Positions 6,545-17,080 of a stretch of 49,559 bases of DNA are shown in pieces. Numbering within the stretch: position 1 is the first letter of the stretch; every line of letters begins with the position of its first letter. A program made the translations under genes and the position numbers. Under the pieces are notes generated by a model that had not been told where the DNA came from, did no database searches, and saw only the letters and a program-made list of their open reading frames with translations. This DNA is from an uncultured Muribaculaceae bacterium (GTDB taxonomy: Bacteria; Bacteroidota; Bacteroidia; Bacteroidales; Muribaculaceae), in the NCBI GenBank assembly GCA_947632485.1, contig CANRPJ010000022.1, positions 1 through 49,559 on the forward strand, written 5' to 3'.

Positions 6545-9518
6545 ATTGGTGTCACATTTTCAACGTGACTATGACTATTTCAAATCGGATCGTTACAATG
6601 AGACACTTTTAAGAAGTGACTTCCTTGACCCATTATTTGAATTGTTAGGTTGGGACATAAAAAATACTCAGGGTAAAAGTACGAGTGAAAGAGAAGTTCT
6701 TTTGGAAGAACCACTAAAAGCCGACGCTCTCTCAAATACAAAAAAACCCGATTATACTTTTAGATTGTTTTCAGACAGGAAATTCTTTCTGGAAGCAAAG
6801 AAACCTCATGTCAAAATTGAGAGCGAAGATAGTCCTGCTAAACAAGTGCGTAGATATGGCTATACTGCTGGACTTCCCATATCAGTTCTTTCTAATTTTG
6901 AATACCTGTTCATTTACGACACAACTATACCGGTAAATGAAGATGATAACCGAGAAAAGGGATTAATCAAGAGCTACCATTATACTGAATTCGCTGATAA
7001 ATTTGATGAAATTGTCTCATTGCTAGGTCATCAAAGCGTGTATAGTGGTGAATTTGATAAAACTTGGGCTCATATTGAACGTAATGTAACACATAAACCT
7101 GTTGATAAACTGTTCCTCGAACAAATAAATGAATGGCGATTAGCATTAGCGAATGAGATTCACAAAGAAGATCCTGAGATACCTCTCGACCAACTTGGGG
7201 ATATAGTTCAAAGCTATATCAATAAACTATTATTCTTACGAGTTTGCGAAGATCGTAATATTGAGAATTATAAAGAATTACTATCCGTTGCAGAAGAAAA
7301 GAATGCAGTTGGATTAGTAACTTTATTTCGCAATGCTGACCAGAAATACAACTCTGGACTATTCGATGAGTTCCTCGCTCCTCAATTAATCGGTAATATT
7401 TCTTCCACATTCTGGGCGATTGTCAAACAGCTATATTATCCAGAGACACCATATTCGTTTGCCGTACTATCATCTGATTTGCTGGGCAGAATTTATGAGA
7501 TATTTCTGTCTAAGCGATTAGCAGACAAAGATGGAGAACTTATCATTGTGGATAAGCCTGAAAATGAAGATAGAGACGTTGTAACCACTCCAACATACAT
7601 CATTCAAGAGATTCTTAAAAGAACGGTTGTACCCTTAATTAAAGGTAAAGATTTGCAGCAATTATGTAAGTTGAGATTCGCAGATATTGCATGTGGATCC
7701 GGTGCGTTTCTGCTGGAGCTATTCCAGTTACTTTGTGATGCAATGACGGATTACTATGTTCAGCATGATTCAAGCATATTACATCGAACAGGTGTTGATA
7801 GTTATAGGTTACCTTATGCAATGAAGGTAAGCATCCTAACACATTGTATATTTGGAGTAGATAAGGACTATAATGCAACCGAAGCAACCAAGTTTGGTCT
7901 TTTGTTGAAACTGCTTGAAGGGGAAGATGTAAATAGTTTGGCTAGCCACAAGCCCATCTTACCATCTTTATCTGGAAACATATTTTTTGGTAATAGTCTG
8001 CTAGAATCAGCGGATGTCGATAATACCACCACAAGAGAAATCATTAATACATATGATTTCGGAGATCTTAAATTTGATGTGGTTATCGGCAATCCTCCAT
8101 ATATGTCTTCCGAGGATATGAAGAATCTCACACCATTAGAACATCCTCTGTATCCGAAGAAATACGACTCTGCTTATAAACAGTATGACAAATATTTCTT
8201 GTTTATAGAAAGAGGACTTCAACTTCTGAAAGAAGATGGAGTATTAGGTTATATTATCCCTAGCAAATTCATGAAGGTTGGGGCAGCGACTAAGTTAAGA
8301 AATATAATTGCCAGTAATCATTACCTTACTGAACTTGTATCCTTTGGTGCCAATCAGGTATTCTCTAGTAAGACTACCTATACTTGTCTTTTAATTCTGA
8401 CCAAACAAGAAAATGCTGTTTTTAAATATCAGGAAATCAACAATCTTACAAAATGGAGGAATCGACTTGATTCTGATGAGGTAACCGAACGAGAAGAAGA
8501 GTATATTGGGGCTGACACTTGGGCTTTGTTTCCTGAAAAATTTGACCTACTATTTACAAAAATATATAGGTATGGATATAGCTTAGAAGATGCAGTAGGA
8601 AGTGATAATATTTTCAATGGTATTCAAACGAGTGCCAATAAAACGTATATCTTCAAGCCAACGGATGAGACCCATACAACATACACGTTTAAAAGGAATA
8701 ACACAACATGGGAAATTGAGAAGAGTTTGACCAAGCCATATTTCCAGACTGATAAAAATCTTGGATTGAGTTCGTTTCATTCATTTTACCCTAATGCTAG
8801 TGTGATTTTTCCATATTTGAAAGATGGTAACGGTAAGTTACAAGTAATTCCGCTGGAAGAATTGGCTGTTAACTATCCGTTGGGCTATGCTTATATAATG
8901 GCTCACAGACATGAGCTTAATCGAACTTCGAGAGATATTAAGCCTGTTCCAGAAAATGATAATGAATGGCATAGATATGGGCGACATCAGAGTTTAGAAG
9001 CATGCGAATTACCCTGTAAGTTAATAGTAGGAGTTCTTTCTCAAGGAGAGAAATACGCCGTGGACGTTTATGGTACTTTGGTGTCTTCCGGAGGAACTGC
9101 GGGTTATTGTATTGTAAGTGTTCCTGAGGATTCTCCGTATTCTATATATTACATCCAGGCTCTTTTAACCTCTCGACCTCTCGAATGGATCTCATCATTG
9201 TATGGCGAAATATTCCGAGGAGGTTTCATCGCCCGTGGAACAAAAGTACTGAAACAATTACCCTTTAGGAATATAAATTTCGAAGATGAGGCTGATAAAA
9301 AGCTACATGATGATATTGCTTCGCTCCAACAGCAACTTATTTCTTTGGGAGATAGAATTCAAGCTGCTGGAAATAACCAAAGAGCACTTGCTCCTCTAAA
9401 TAGGAACTTCATCCTCAAGAAAAGGGAAATGGAGACCCTTATCCAAAAGCTCTTTGGGTTGACTGAACAAGAATATCTACAGATACCTCAAATCTCAGAG
9501 ATATATGCAACTATTTGA
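6519..9518 (+). CDS. Type IIG (Eco57I-like) restriction-modification enzyme
   Basis: 999 residues. The N-terminal nuclease has a PD-(D/E)xK site: Pro77-Asp78, then Glu92-Ala93-Lys94 (KPDYTFRL, FLEAKKP). The N6-adenine methylase core has FADIACGSGAFLLELF (SAM motif I, about residue 387) and VIGNPPYMSS (catalytic NPPY, about 525). The C-terminal 350 residues should hold the target-recognition domain (RPLEWISSLYGEIFRGGF is a typical end-of-TRD stretch). Such enzymes cut and methylate from one polypeptide. ATG 6519 is chosen over TTG 6510. The gene overlaps both neighbours, so expression is coupled to the control protein. The recognition sequence cannot be read from the protein. Confidence 0.85.
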   Translation: MEKIKQIAELVSHFQRDYDYFKSDRYNETLLRSDFLDPLFELLGWDIKNTQGKSTSEREVLLEEPLKADALSNTKKPDYTFRLFSDRKFFLEAKKPHVKIESEDSPAKQVRRYGYTAGLPISVLSNFEYLFIYDTTIPVNEDDNREKGLIKSYHYTEFADKFDEIVSLLGHQSVYSGEFDKTWAHIERNVTHKPVDKLFLEQINEWRLALANEIHKEDPEIPLDQLGDIVQSYINKLLFLRVCEDRNIENYKELLSVAEEKNAVGLVTLFRNADQKYNSGLFDEFLAPQLIGNISSTFWAIVKQLYYPETPYSFAVLSSDLLGRIYEIFLSKRLADKDGELIIVDKPENEDRDVVTTPTYIIQEILKRTVVPLIKGKDLQQLCKLRFADIACGSGAFLLELFQLLCDAMTDYYVQHDSSILHRTGVDSYRLPYAMKVSILTHCIFGVDKDYNATEATKFGLLLKLLEGEDVNSLASHKPILPSLSGNIFFGNSLLESADVDNTTTREIINTYDFGDLKFDVVIGNPPYMSSEDMKNLTPLEHPLYPKKYDSAYKQYDKYFLFIERGLQLLKEDGVLGYIIPSKFMKVGAATKLRNIIASNHYLTELVSFGANQVFSSKTTYTCLLILTKQENAVFKYQEINNLTKWRNRLDSDEVTEREEEYIGADTWALFPEKFDLLFTKIYRYGYSLEDAVGSDNIFNGIQTSANKTYIFKPTDETHTTYTFKRNNTTWEIEKSLTKPYFQTDKNLGLSSFHSFYPNASVIFPYLKDGNGKLQVIPLEELAVNYPLGYAYIMAHRHELNRTSRDIKPVPENDNEWHRYGRHQSLEACELPCKLIVGVLSQGEKYAVDVYGTLVSSGGTAGYCIVSVPEDSPYSIYYIQALLTSRPLEWISSLYGEIFRGGFIARGTKVLKQLPFRNINFEDEADKKLHDDIASLQQQLISLGDRIQAAGNNQRALAPLNRNFILKKREMETLIQKLFGLTEQEYLQIPQISEIYATI

Positions 9519-11118
9519 AAACGCATCAGAACAAAAGCTACGGGGCGGTTACTATACTCCCCCACAGATAGCTACATTTCTTCTTAAGTGGGGAATGACG
9601 GATATGTTATACCCGGACATATTGGAGCCAAGTTGTGGTGATGGAGTTTTTATTGAACAGGCTCAAATCTTAAATATAGATTTTTCTTCTTTCACCGGAG
9701 TTGAATATGACCCAGAGGAAGCTGCCAAAGCTAGCGAAATCGCTCTTCACGATACAACTGTGCTCAACAGAGATTTTCATGAGTTCTGTTTGTCTACCCA
9801 CAAACGTTTCGATGTTGTAGTGGGTAATCCTCCTTTTATACGTTATCAGTACTATGACGAATCTCTACAGACTTTGGCTTCTGATATTTTTAAGAAAGCG
9901 AAATTAAAATATTCAAAATTAACCAATGCGTGGGTTACTTTCATTATTGGTAGTACCTTATTATTGAAAAATCTAGGACGAATGGCGTTTGTCGTCCCTG
10001 CTGATATTTTGCAAGTTTCTTACGCGAAGCAATTAAGGAATTACCTTATTAATAATTTTAATCAGGTGAATATCATTTCATTTGAGCAACTAGTGTTTGA
10101 TGATATTCAACAAGAAGTTGTTCTTCTTTTGTGCGAAAAAAACGGAAGTGATAGACATAGCATTGATCATATTGATGTAAGGGATGTCGAGGCGTTACAG
10201 AATTTGCTTAAGAACGGACTCCATTTCAACTCAAAGAAAGTCAATAAAGATTCAGATAAATGGTCATATTACTTTCTGTCAAACGATGAAATTACCTTCA
10301 TAGAAAACCTGTCATCTAACGAGAATAAACATATTGGCAATTATGCGTCCGTAGAAGTTGGTATTACAACGGGGGCAAACCAGTATTTTACCGTGCCTAG
10401 AAACATTGTGGATTTCTATGGACTAGACGAGTTCGCAAAACCGATGGTAGGCAGGAGCGTACAGGTGTCAAGTCTTGATTTTACCACCACTGATTGGCTA
10501 AAGAACGTGAATAAAGGTAGTCGGGCTCATCTCCTTGTATTTGAGTCTAGAGAAGCCATTGCCAACCATATGGGAGCTAAAGATTATATCGAGACCGGAG
10601 AATCAGAAGGAATTAATAGAGGATATAAGACCAGTATAAGAGATGACTGGTTTGTGATTCCATCCATAAAAATTTCTGATGCGCTATTTCTTCGACGTAA
10701 TCATCTGTTCCCTCGACTTGTGCTGAATAGTGCTCAGGCGTATACTACGGACACGATGCACCGAGTTTTTTTCAAGGAACATACCAATCATAAAGCATTT
10801 GTCGCAAGTTACTACAACTCCTTCTCCTTTGCTCATGCTGAAATAGTTGGTAGGAATTTTGGAGGTGGAGTGTTGGAACTTATGCCGAGTGAGGTGGAGT
10901 CGATATTTCTGCCTTATGATGAGGGGAATGAGCATCTTTTTGACATTATAGATACTATGCTTCGTAAGGGAGAGCCAATTGATAAGATTCTTGATTATAC
11001 AGACCAAAAAATTCTTATAGAGAAGTGTGGATATTCAATAGATCAAGTAAAACTTGGACGCGATATTTGGAAAAAATTATCTTCAAGAAGACTAAAAAAA
11101 GGGAGAACTAACGCATGA
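9505..11118 (+). CDS. N6-adenine DNA methyltransferase (Eco57I/TaqI type)
   Basis: 537 residues. SAM-binding motif I is ILEPSCGDGVFIEQA (about 40-54). The catalytic NPPF is in VVVGNPPFIRYQYYD (about residues 105-118). The early GGYYTPPQIATFLLKW is typical of gamma-class methylases. The C-terminal half is a target-recognition region (VGITTGANQYF, GRNFGGGVLELMPSEVE). Eco57I-type systems often encode a separate methylase beside the bifunctional enzyme, which matches this order. It overlaps the preceding gene by 14 bp and the next by 4 bp (ATGA). It should protect the host, possibly methylating the second strand of an asymmetric site. Confidence 0.85.
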   Translation: MQLFENASEQKLRGGYYTPPQIATFLLKWGMTDMLYPDILEPSCGDGVFIEQAQILNIDFSSFTGVEYDPEEAAKASEIALHDTTVLNRDFHEFCLSTHKRFDVVVGNPPFIRYQYYDESLQTLASDIFKKAKLKYSKLTNAWVTFIIGSTLLLKNLGRMAFVVPADILQVSYAKQLRNYLINNFNQVNIISFEQLVFDDIQQEVVLLLCEKNGSDRHSIDHIDVRDVEALQNLLKNGLHFNSKKVNKDSDKWSYYFLSNDEITFIENLSSNENKHIGNYASVEVGITTGANQYFTVPRNIVDFYGLDEFAKPMVGRSVQVSSLDFTTTDWLKNVNKGSRAHLLVFESREAIANHMGAKDYIETGESEGINRGYKTSIRDDWFVIPSIKISDALFLRRNHLFPRLVLNSAQAYTTDTMHRVFFKEHTNHKAFVASYYNSFSFAHAEIVGRNFGGGVLELMPSEVESIFLPYDEGNEHLFDIIDTMLRKGEPIDKILDYTDQKILIEKCGYSIDQVKLGRDIWKKLSSRRLKKGRTNA

Positions 11119-13313
11119 AAATACAATCAGTCCATATCAGAAATTTCCGAAAGTTAAAGAATTGTCACATTGACTTTGGAGAAAGAGAAACAGTATTTGT
11201 TGGTGCTAATAACAGCGGTAAAACTTCTGCTATAAGCGCAATTGTTTGGTTTCTTAAGAATACAGAGAAATTTACGCTCAAAGAATTTACTGCGACTAAT
11301 TGGAGCCATATTAATGCATTAGGAGAACAGTGGATAAGTGATGAAACCGTAGATGAAGAATTGTTAAATCCCCATCTATGGGATAGTCTTGTCCCGTCTT
11401 TAGATATTTGGCTAACCATTGAAGATGGAGAACAATTTCGTGTTAATCATCTCATTCCGTCTCTTACTACTTGGAATGGTAAGAAAGTTGGAGTTCGAGG
11501 ACAATATGTACCCAAGGATATTAAAACGCTTTATTCCGCTTATAAAGAAGCCAAAATAAAAGCTAAGGGTTTAGAGGCAACCGAGGAATGGGGAAAAGCA
11601 TCCTTACCATACCTTTATCCTCAAAATTTATGTGATTTCTTGAGCAAAGGTGTAAATTTGAAAGAATATTTTGATGTAAAATATTATATTATCGATCCTG
11701 CGCTTGATCTTGACGAAGAGGATTATGTTCAGCAAACTCCAGATACTGAACTTGCTAATAACCCACTGGAGGATTTAATTCGAGTTGATACAATCCTAGC
11801 CTCCCGTGAGTTTTCAGATCCTGAAGGACAGGCTGACAGTGACATAGATACGTTATCAAAACAATTTCAACAATATTACAAAAGTAGGACTATTGCAGAT
11901 GAAGAATTATCTCTTGAGAACCTAGATCTTCTTGGAGGTATATCGAACGCCAACAAGACTTTTGATGAAAAGTTAAGAAGAGCTTTTGAACAACCAATTG
12001 GTGAGCTAAAGAATATAAATTACCCAGGATTCCAGAATCCCACTATAAAAATAAGTAGTAGAATTCAACTTGAAGAATCCATAAAGCATGATTCCGCTGT
12101 TCAATTTGCAATTCATGGAATGGAAGATATGACTCTACCTGAGAAATATAATGGTTTAGGTTATAGAAATTTAATCTCCATATATCTTAAACTAATAGAC
12201 TTCAGAGATCGATGGTTAAAGAGTTTAAATGAAGGTAAGAGCATTGAACCGATTCATATAGTTTTTGTTGAGGAGCCAGAAGCGCATTTACACGCACAGG
12301 CACAGCAGGTGTTTGTAAAAAAGGCTTTCGAAGCTTTATGCAATAATAAAATATTAGAAGAAAATCCATGGCTAAGTACGCAACTGGTATTAAGTACCCA
12401 TTCTAATCATATTGTAAACGAGCTTGATTTGAGTTGTATGCGTTATTTTAAGCGTGTAATGGAGATTGGTGATAAAATTCCTGTTTCGAAAGTGATAAAC
12501 TTATCAAATACATTCGGGTCTAATGAAGAAACAAAGCAATTTGTAACCAGATATATACGATTGACACACTGTGATATATTCTTTTCAGACGCCGTCGTCT
12601 TGGTAGAAGGTCCTGCAGAAAAGATACTTATTCCAAGATTTCTAACAAAAGCTGGATTGACATCATATTATATTTCTGTCATAGAGATTAATGGACGTCA
12701 TGCACATAGTTTTCGGGAACTCATTGAGAAGATCGGAATTGCTACTTTGATAGTAACCGATATAGATGCGACTGAAACAAGATTAGAAGATGGGAAAGAA
12801 AGACATTTCTCTGTAATTACGGCAAAAGGTAAAGATTATAAGACCGGAAATCCAACCATTAAAAGTTGGCTTTCAGGGAAAGATCAGATAGATACATTAT
12901 TTGCATTAAAAGAGGAAGAAAAAACCATAGATAATGTTAGAATAACCTTCCAAACGCCAGTGAATGTTAAGTGGATTAAAGATAGCGAGGAAATCACAGA
13001 GATATGTCCTTATACTTTTGAAGACGCTCTAATATTCACCAATCTTGAATTATTCAGACAAAATGGACTAAATAAGATGGGAACCATTACCACGGTAGCG
13101 AATCTTTTGAAGAAGAGTGACTCTGCAAAAGAACTTCAAGAGAAAATTTTTGAAAAATTAGAACGCAAAAGTGGTTTTCAAAAAGCTGAGTTTGCGATTT
13201 CATTATTATATAAAGATGATTTCGTAGATTTAGTAGCTCCTACTTATATTCAGGAAGGGCTTGAATGGATGAAATCATACTTAGATTCAAATGGCAATAC
13301 AGATGGAAAATAA
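11115..13313 (+). CDS. OLD-family ATPase/TOPRIM nuclease (GajA-like)
   Basis: 732 residues. The ABC-type ATPase has Walker A VGANNSGKTSA (residues 29-39) and a signature/Walker B region IVFVEEPEAHLHAQAQQVF (about 385-405). LSTHSNHI follows as the H-loop. The TOPRIM nuclease has VVLVEGPAEKILIP (acidic E, about 495-508) and LIVTDIDATE (DxD, about 550). Class 2 OLD proteins paired with a UvrD helicase form Gabija, where GajA cuts DNA under nucleotide control. This protein is longer than typical GajA and sits inside a restriction-modification operon, which is unusual. It overlaps both neighbours (4 and 23 bp). Confidence 0.8.
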   Translation: MKIQSVHIRNFRKLKNCHIDFGERETVFVGANNSGKTSAISAIVWFLKNTEKFTLKEFTATNWSHINALGEQWISDETVDEELLNPHLWDSLVPSLDIWLTIEDGEQFRVNHLIPSLTTWNGKKVGVRGQYVPKDIKTLYSAYKEAKIKAKGLEATEEWGKASLPYLYPQNLCDFLSKGVNLKEYFDVKYYIIDPALDLDEEDYVQQTPDTELANNPLEDLIRVDTILASREFSDPEGQADSDIDTLSKQFQQYYKSRTIADEELSLENLDLLGGISNANKTFDEKLRRAFEQPIGELKNINYPGFQNPTIKISSRIQLEESIKHDSAVQFAIHGMEDMTLPEKYNGLGYRNLISIYLKLIDFRDRWLKSLNEGKSIEPIHIVFVEEPEAHLHAQAQQVFVKKAFEALCNNKILEENPWLSTQLVLSTHSNHIVNELDLSCMRYFKRVMEIGDKIPVSKVINLSNTFGSNEETKQFVTRYIRLTHCDIFFSDAVVLVEGPAEKILIPRFLTKAGLTSYYISVIEINGRHAHSFRELIEKIGIATLIVTDIDATETRLEDGKERHFSVITAKGKDYKTGNPTIKSWLSGKDQIDTLFALKEEEKTIDNVRITFQTPVNVKWIKDSEEITEICPYTFEDALIFTNLELFRQNGLNKMGTITTVANLLKKSDSAKELQEKIFEKLERKSGFQKAEFAISLLYKDDFVDLVAPTYIQEGLEWMKSYLDSNGNTDGK

Positions 13314-15147
13314 CATTGATTCTCAAGTAGACGAAATATTAGAAAAATGTGTCTTATCGACACCACGTAAAAGTTTCTTTCTTTTCGCAGGTGCTGGTTC
13401 AGGGAAGACACATTCTCTGGTTATTCTATTGAAAAAGATTCGCGACAGCATTGGTAGAAGTTTTTTGTTGCAAGGTAAGAAGGTGGCAGTGATCACCTAT
13501 ACTAATGCTGCTACTGATGAAATCACTAATCGTCTAGATTATAGTCCCATTTTCCATATATCAACAATACATAGTTTTGTTTGGGACGTCATCAAGCATT
13601 ATCAGGAAGATATTAAAAGATTATATTGCGCATATATACAGAAAGATATAACTGATTTAGAGCAGAAGTTAGACAGGATGAAAAACAAAGCTTCTAAAAC
13701 GTATCTTTCTAACATTGATAAACTTCAATCTCTAAAAGAGAGATTGGAGAAATCTCAAAAGATTAAACGGTTTATATATAGTCCCACTGGAAGCAATTCA
13801 GAATATAACGCGCTAAAACATGCTGAGGTAATAAAAATATCAGCACAGATGATTATGGACTGTAAATTGCTTCAACAAATTATTGCTCAAAGCTATCCAA
13901 TCCTGTTGATAGATGAAAGTCAAGATACAAAAAAAGAGCTTATTGATGCGTTCTTTAACATACAAAAAAACTTTGATAAAATTTTTATTTTAGGATTAGT
14001 AGGAGATCAAAAGCAGCGGATTTATTCCGACGGGAAAGAGAATATGACAAGTATCATTCCAGAGGATTGGGAAAAACCAATTAAACGAATGAATTTTCGT
14101 TGTTCTAAAAGAATAATTAGATTAGCCAATACTATTGGAAAGGATATAGATGAACACGCAGAACAAGAGCCGCGTGAAGATTCTAATGAGGGCTTGGTAA
14201 GGCTTTTTATTATTCCATTATATGATGGGATAAAGAAAGACGAACTGGAATTAATTGTAAAGAAGAGAATGGGCGATTTAACTAAAGACAAGAACTGGAC
14301 AGGTAAAGATTCTGAAGTAAAAAGTCTTACCCTCGAACATATGATGGCTGCACGGCGATTAGGTTTTGATAGATTTTTTGCTCCTTTAAGCAACGTGTCA
14401 AAATATCAAATGACATTCCTGCAAGGAACTGTATCAGAAATTGAATTTTTCACCAAAGTTGTACTCCCCATCTCTGATTCCATAACTAAAGATGGTCGAA
14501 ATGCTTTGGAAATCCTAAAAAAATATTCGCCATTGTTGAGCCGTCAAAATACGATAACTCCATATGAAGACTATTTGAAGTGTAGAGATGCTGCGCTCAA
14601 TGTTACTAAACTTATAACACAAGGTGAGTCCATAAGGAAAATAGTTGATGAAATTATTAAGTCTCAACTATTAGTTGTACCCGATACAATACAAAAAGCT
14701 TCCCAATTGAACATATCTGATCTCGATGCAAATTCAGATGATGAATTATATGCATGGGTAGAAGTTATGGAGTTATCAATTGAGATGATTCGATGCTATG
14801 ATGATTATGTGCAGCATCGCTCAACGTTTGACAATCATCAAGGAGTTAAAGGTCTAGAATTTGACCGAGTTATGGTGATTATAGATGATTCTGAATCAAA
14901 AGGGTTCTTATTTAGTTATGATAAACTCTTTGGAGTAAAAGAACTATCAGAAACAGATAAGAAAAATATGATTGATGGTAAAGAAACTTCTGTCATGCGC
15001 ACTCAACGGTTGTTTTATGTCACATGTACACGAGCAAAGGATTCTTTAGTGGTTGTTATGTACACACAAAATCCTGATGGTGTAAAATCAGAAGCTATTC
15101 GTAAAGGGTGGTTTGAAGACGATGAAATTATAGTTATTACTAAGTAA
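13291..15147 (+). CDS. UvrD/Rep-like superfamily 1 helicase (GajB-like)
   Basis: 618 residues with ordered SF1 motifs: Walker A LFAGAGSGKTHS (residues 31-42), TYTNAATDEITNRL, STIHSFVWDVI, LLIDESQDTKK (Walker B), LVGDQKQRIY (motif III), NFRCSKRI, VKGLEFDRVMVI and RLFYVTCTRAKDSLVVV (motif VI). In Gabija, GajB hydrolyses nucleotide and activates or binds GajA. ATG 13291 and ATG 13303 are both possible; both overlap the OLD gene. It is the last gene of the defence operon; the next gene starts 65 bp later. It is longer than usual GajB, with an insertion between motifs IV and V (about 330-480). Confidence 0.85.
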   Translation: MAIQMENNIDSQVDEILEKCVLSTPRKSFFLFAGAGSGKTHSLVILLKKIRDSIGRSFLLQGKKVAVITYTNAATDEITNRLDYSPIFHISTIHSFVWDVIKHYQEDIKRLYCAYIQKDITDLEQKLDRMKNKASKTYLSNIDKLQSLKERLEKSQKIKRFIYSPTGSNSEYNALKHAEVIKISAQMIMDCKLLQQIIAQSYPILLIDESQDTKKELIDAFFNIQKNFDKIFILGLVGDQKQRIYSDGKENMTSIIPEDWEKPIKRMNFRCSKRIIRLANTIGKDIDEHAEQEPREDSNEGLVRLFIIPLYDGIKKDELELIVKKRMGDLTKDKNWTGKDSEVKSLTLEHMMAARRLGFDRFFAPLSNVSKYQMTFLQGTVSEIEFFTKVVLPISDSITKDGRNALEILKKYSPLLSRQNTITPYEDYLKCRDAALNVTKLITQGESIRKIVDEIIKSQLLVVPDTIQKASQLNISDLDANSDDELYAWVEVMELSIEMIRCYDDYVQHRSTFDNHQGVKGLEFDRVMVIIDDSESKGFLFSYDKLFGVKELSETDKKNMIDGKETSVMRTQRLFYVTCTRAKDSLVVVMYTQNPDGVKSEAIRKGWFEDDEIIVITK

Positions 15148-15211
15148 TTTCAATAACGTAAATTGATAATGCTGTGCAATAATTTGGCATCATTGTGTAT
15201 AAATTGGCTAT

Positions 15212-17020
15212 ATGAGTCATAAACCGACAATCTATACATACTTTGATAATCGCGAGGGACTAATGATTCTTCGTGATTCATCACGATTTTTCAATTGTGA
15301 ATATAATCCCATTTATAAAGATGTAAGAACGGCGTTTTTGAGTGAGTTACGGAGTGAAGTTAAGAAACAAGAACGAATTGATTCTAAACGCACTTTTCTG
15401 TGTGGATGCTGTAAAGGGCAACTAAAAATTGTAGGAGGAAATGAGAATGGTAAAAAGTGTTTTCATTTTATGCACATATTCACTCCTTCCCAGAATGAAT
15501 GTGAGTTCTTCGATAAGGTACCTTACAGCAAAGAAGAGATAAAGGCAATGGTGTTTAATGGAAGGACGGAGAGTGTCCTACATAAACAAACTAAGAACAC
15601 CATCGCCTCAGCTTTAAATAGAGAACCTGACATTACTGAAGTTGCAGTTGAGCAGGTTGCAAAGAGAGTTGGAAAAACATGGCGCAAGCCTGACATACGG
15701 GCTGGTTTTAAAGATAAAACCGTTGTATTTGAGGTGCAGTTATCTCCAATCTTTCATCATGTTATTCTGGAAAGAAATGATGCGTATAGGAATAACGGTT
15801 GGTATATTTGCTGGATATTCGAGGATGTAAATGAGGACGCACCAGTAATGAGAGAACTTGACGCTTGGGTTAACAACAACTATAATCTCTTTGGATTTGA
15901 TGCTAATGCCAGAGCCGCTACGGAAACGAGCGGGAGATTACATCTTACGGTTAAGTATTATTCCTTTAACGTAATTGAAGAGGGTCTTGATTCTAGGTTG
16001 GGAGGGGAATGGCATACCGAAACGGTTAAATTTTCAGATTTAACTTTTGATGCAAATCAAAGAATGGTATATTTACATGACTCAAATTCAGAACGGCAAG
16101 GATGTCTAAGCCGAATCCAAGATATAATCAATCACTGCAATACGCAAATTGAAGAAAGCAAGAGAAAAGAAGAAGAAATATGCCGAATAAATGATGAAAA
16201 AGAAAATGTTCTTGATTTTGTATCACATATACCCTCGTGTCTATTTCCATCTGATATGTTCGGGAAAGTATTGGAACACCTTGATAGTTTTAACGAGGAT
16301 ATAATTGATGGATTGTTAGCTCGTATTCGTTCTAACATTAAAACATTTGAGTTGGATGCCTTAAACAAGTGGCTAAAAATTGTCTGTGAAGTTGTAAGAT
16401 TAAAAGATAAAGGATTTCAGAATGGTAAGGAATTATGGAATGAAATAATTTATTTTCGTACACTTCATGGTACCAAAATTAAATACGTATCACTCACTGA
16501 CTATTTTAAAGTTTTTGGAATCTACGACTATAGCAGAGTATTGCCATTACTCAAGCAGCCAATAGATGAGCAGACTTCTATGTTTCTAAATTCTATAAAA
16601 GTTGGGGATAAGGATTTCGTGTTTTATACACCTCTACTACTTCTTAATAGATACCACAAAGTAAAGAGCACTATACCTGAAAGGATTTTGATATTTTTCG
16701 CTGAGAGACAAAAGGAGATTTGGTGTCTTGTCTCCGCTCAACAGGGACTGCCATTTGGATATGATATGAAAAATCTAAGACAGATTGCTAATTTGGTTTG
16801 GAACAGTTATCCTGACATAGCAGATTTATTTCTATATTTGATTAGAAGGAATCAATTCATCAATATTGTTGCAGATGTCAAAGTGAAACCTAGGAAAACT
16901 CCTGTCAATCACTATCAAAGATTAATAGAATGCGCTGAGAAGAAAACTCAAACTCAAGACCTGACTTTTGAAGATCTTGAAATTCTTTTCCCAATGAAGA
17001 AAAGTAGGCATACATCATAA
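15212..17020 (+). CDS. CoiA-like (DUF6035-type) putative nuclease
   Basis: 602 residues. A zinc-knuckle-like cluster (TFLCGCCKGQL, FHFMH; Cys64, Cys66/67, His85, His88) precedes a nuclease-like site: WRKPDIRAGF and VVFEVQLSP, giving Asp161 and Glu174-Val-Gln176. This D...ExQ pattern and the cysteine/histidine cluster resemble the competence-linked CoiA family and its relatives in Bacteroidetes. The rest (250-600) is helical with a coiled-coil stretch (EESKRKEEEICRINDEKENV, about 315-334) and has no family I recognise. It follows the helicase on the same strand but with a 64-bp gap, so it may be a separate defence gene or an add-on to the operon. Confidence 0.6.
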   Translation: MSHKPTIYTYFDNREGLMILRDSSRFFNCEYNPIYKDVRTAFLSELRSEVKKQERIDSKRTFLCGCCKGQLKIVGGNENGKKCFHFMHIFTPSQNECEFFDKVPYSKEEIKAMVFNGRTESVLHKQTKNTIASALNREPDITEVAVEQVAKRVGKTWRKPDIRAGFKDKTVVFEVQLSPIFHHVILERNDAYRNNGWYICWIFEDVNEDAPVMRELDAWVNNNYNLFGFDANARAATETSGRLHLTVKYYSFNVIEEGLDSRLGGEWHTETVKFSDLTFDANQRMVYLHDSNSERQGCLSRIQDIINHCNTQIEESKRKEEEICRINDEKENVLDFVSHIPSCLFPSDMFGKVLEHLDSFNEDIIDGLLARIRSNIKTFELDALNKWLKIVCEVVRLKDKGFQNGKELWNEIIYFRTLHGTKIKYVSLTDYFKVFGIYDYSRVLPLLKQPIDEQTSMFLNSIKVGDKDFVFYTPLLLLNRYHKVKSTIPERILIFFAERQKEIWCLVSAQQGLPFGYDMKNLRQIANLVWNSYPDIADLFLYLIRRNQFINIVADVKVKPRKTPVNHYQRLIECAEKKTQTQDLTFEDLEILFPMKKSRHTS

Positions 17021-17080
17021 TTTGTTTTTGATTAGGATGCCTCTTTAGTCCTAACTAACTATTATTTTAGCACCATTTTT

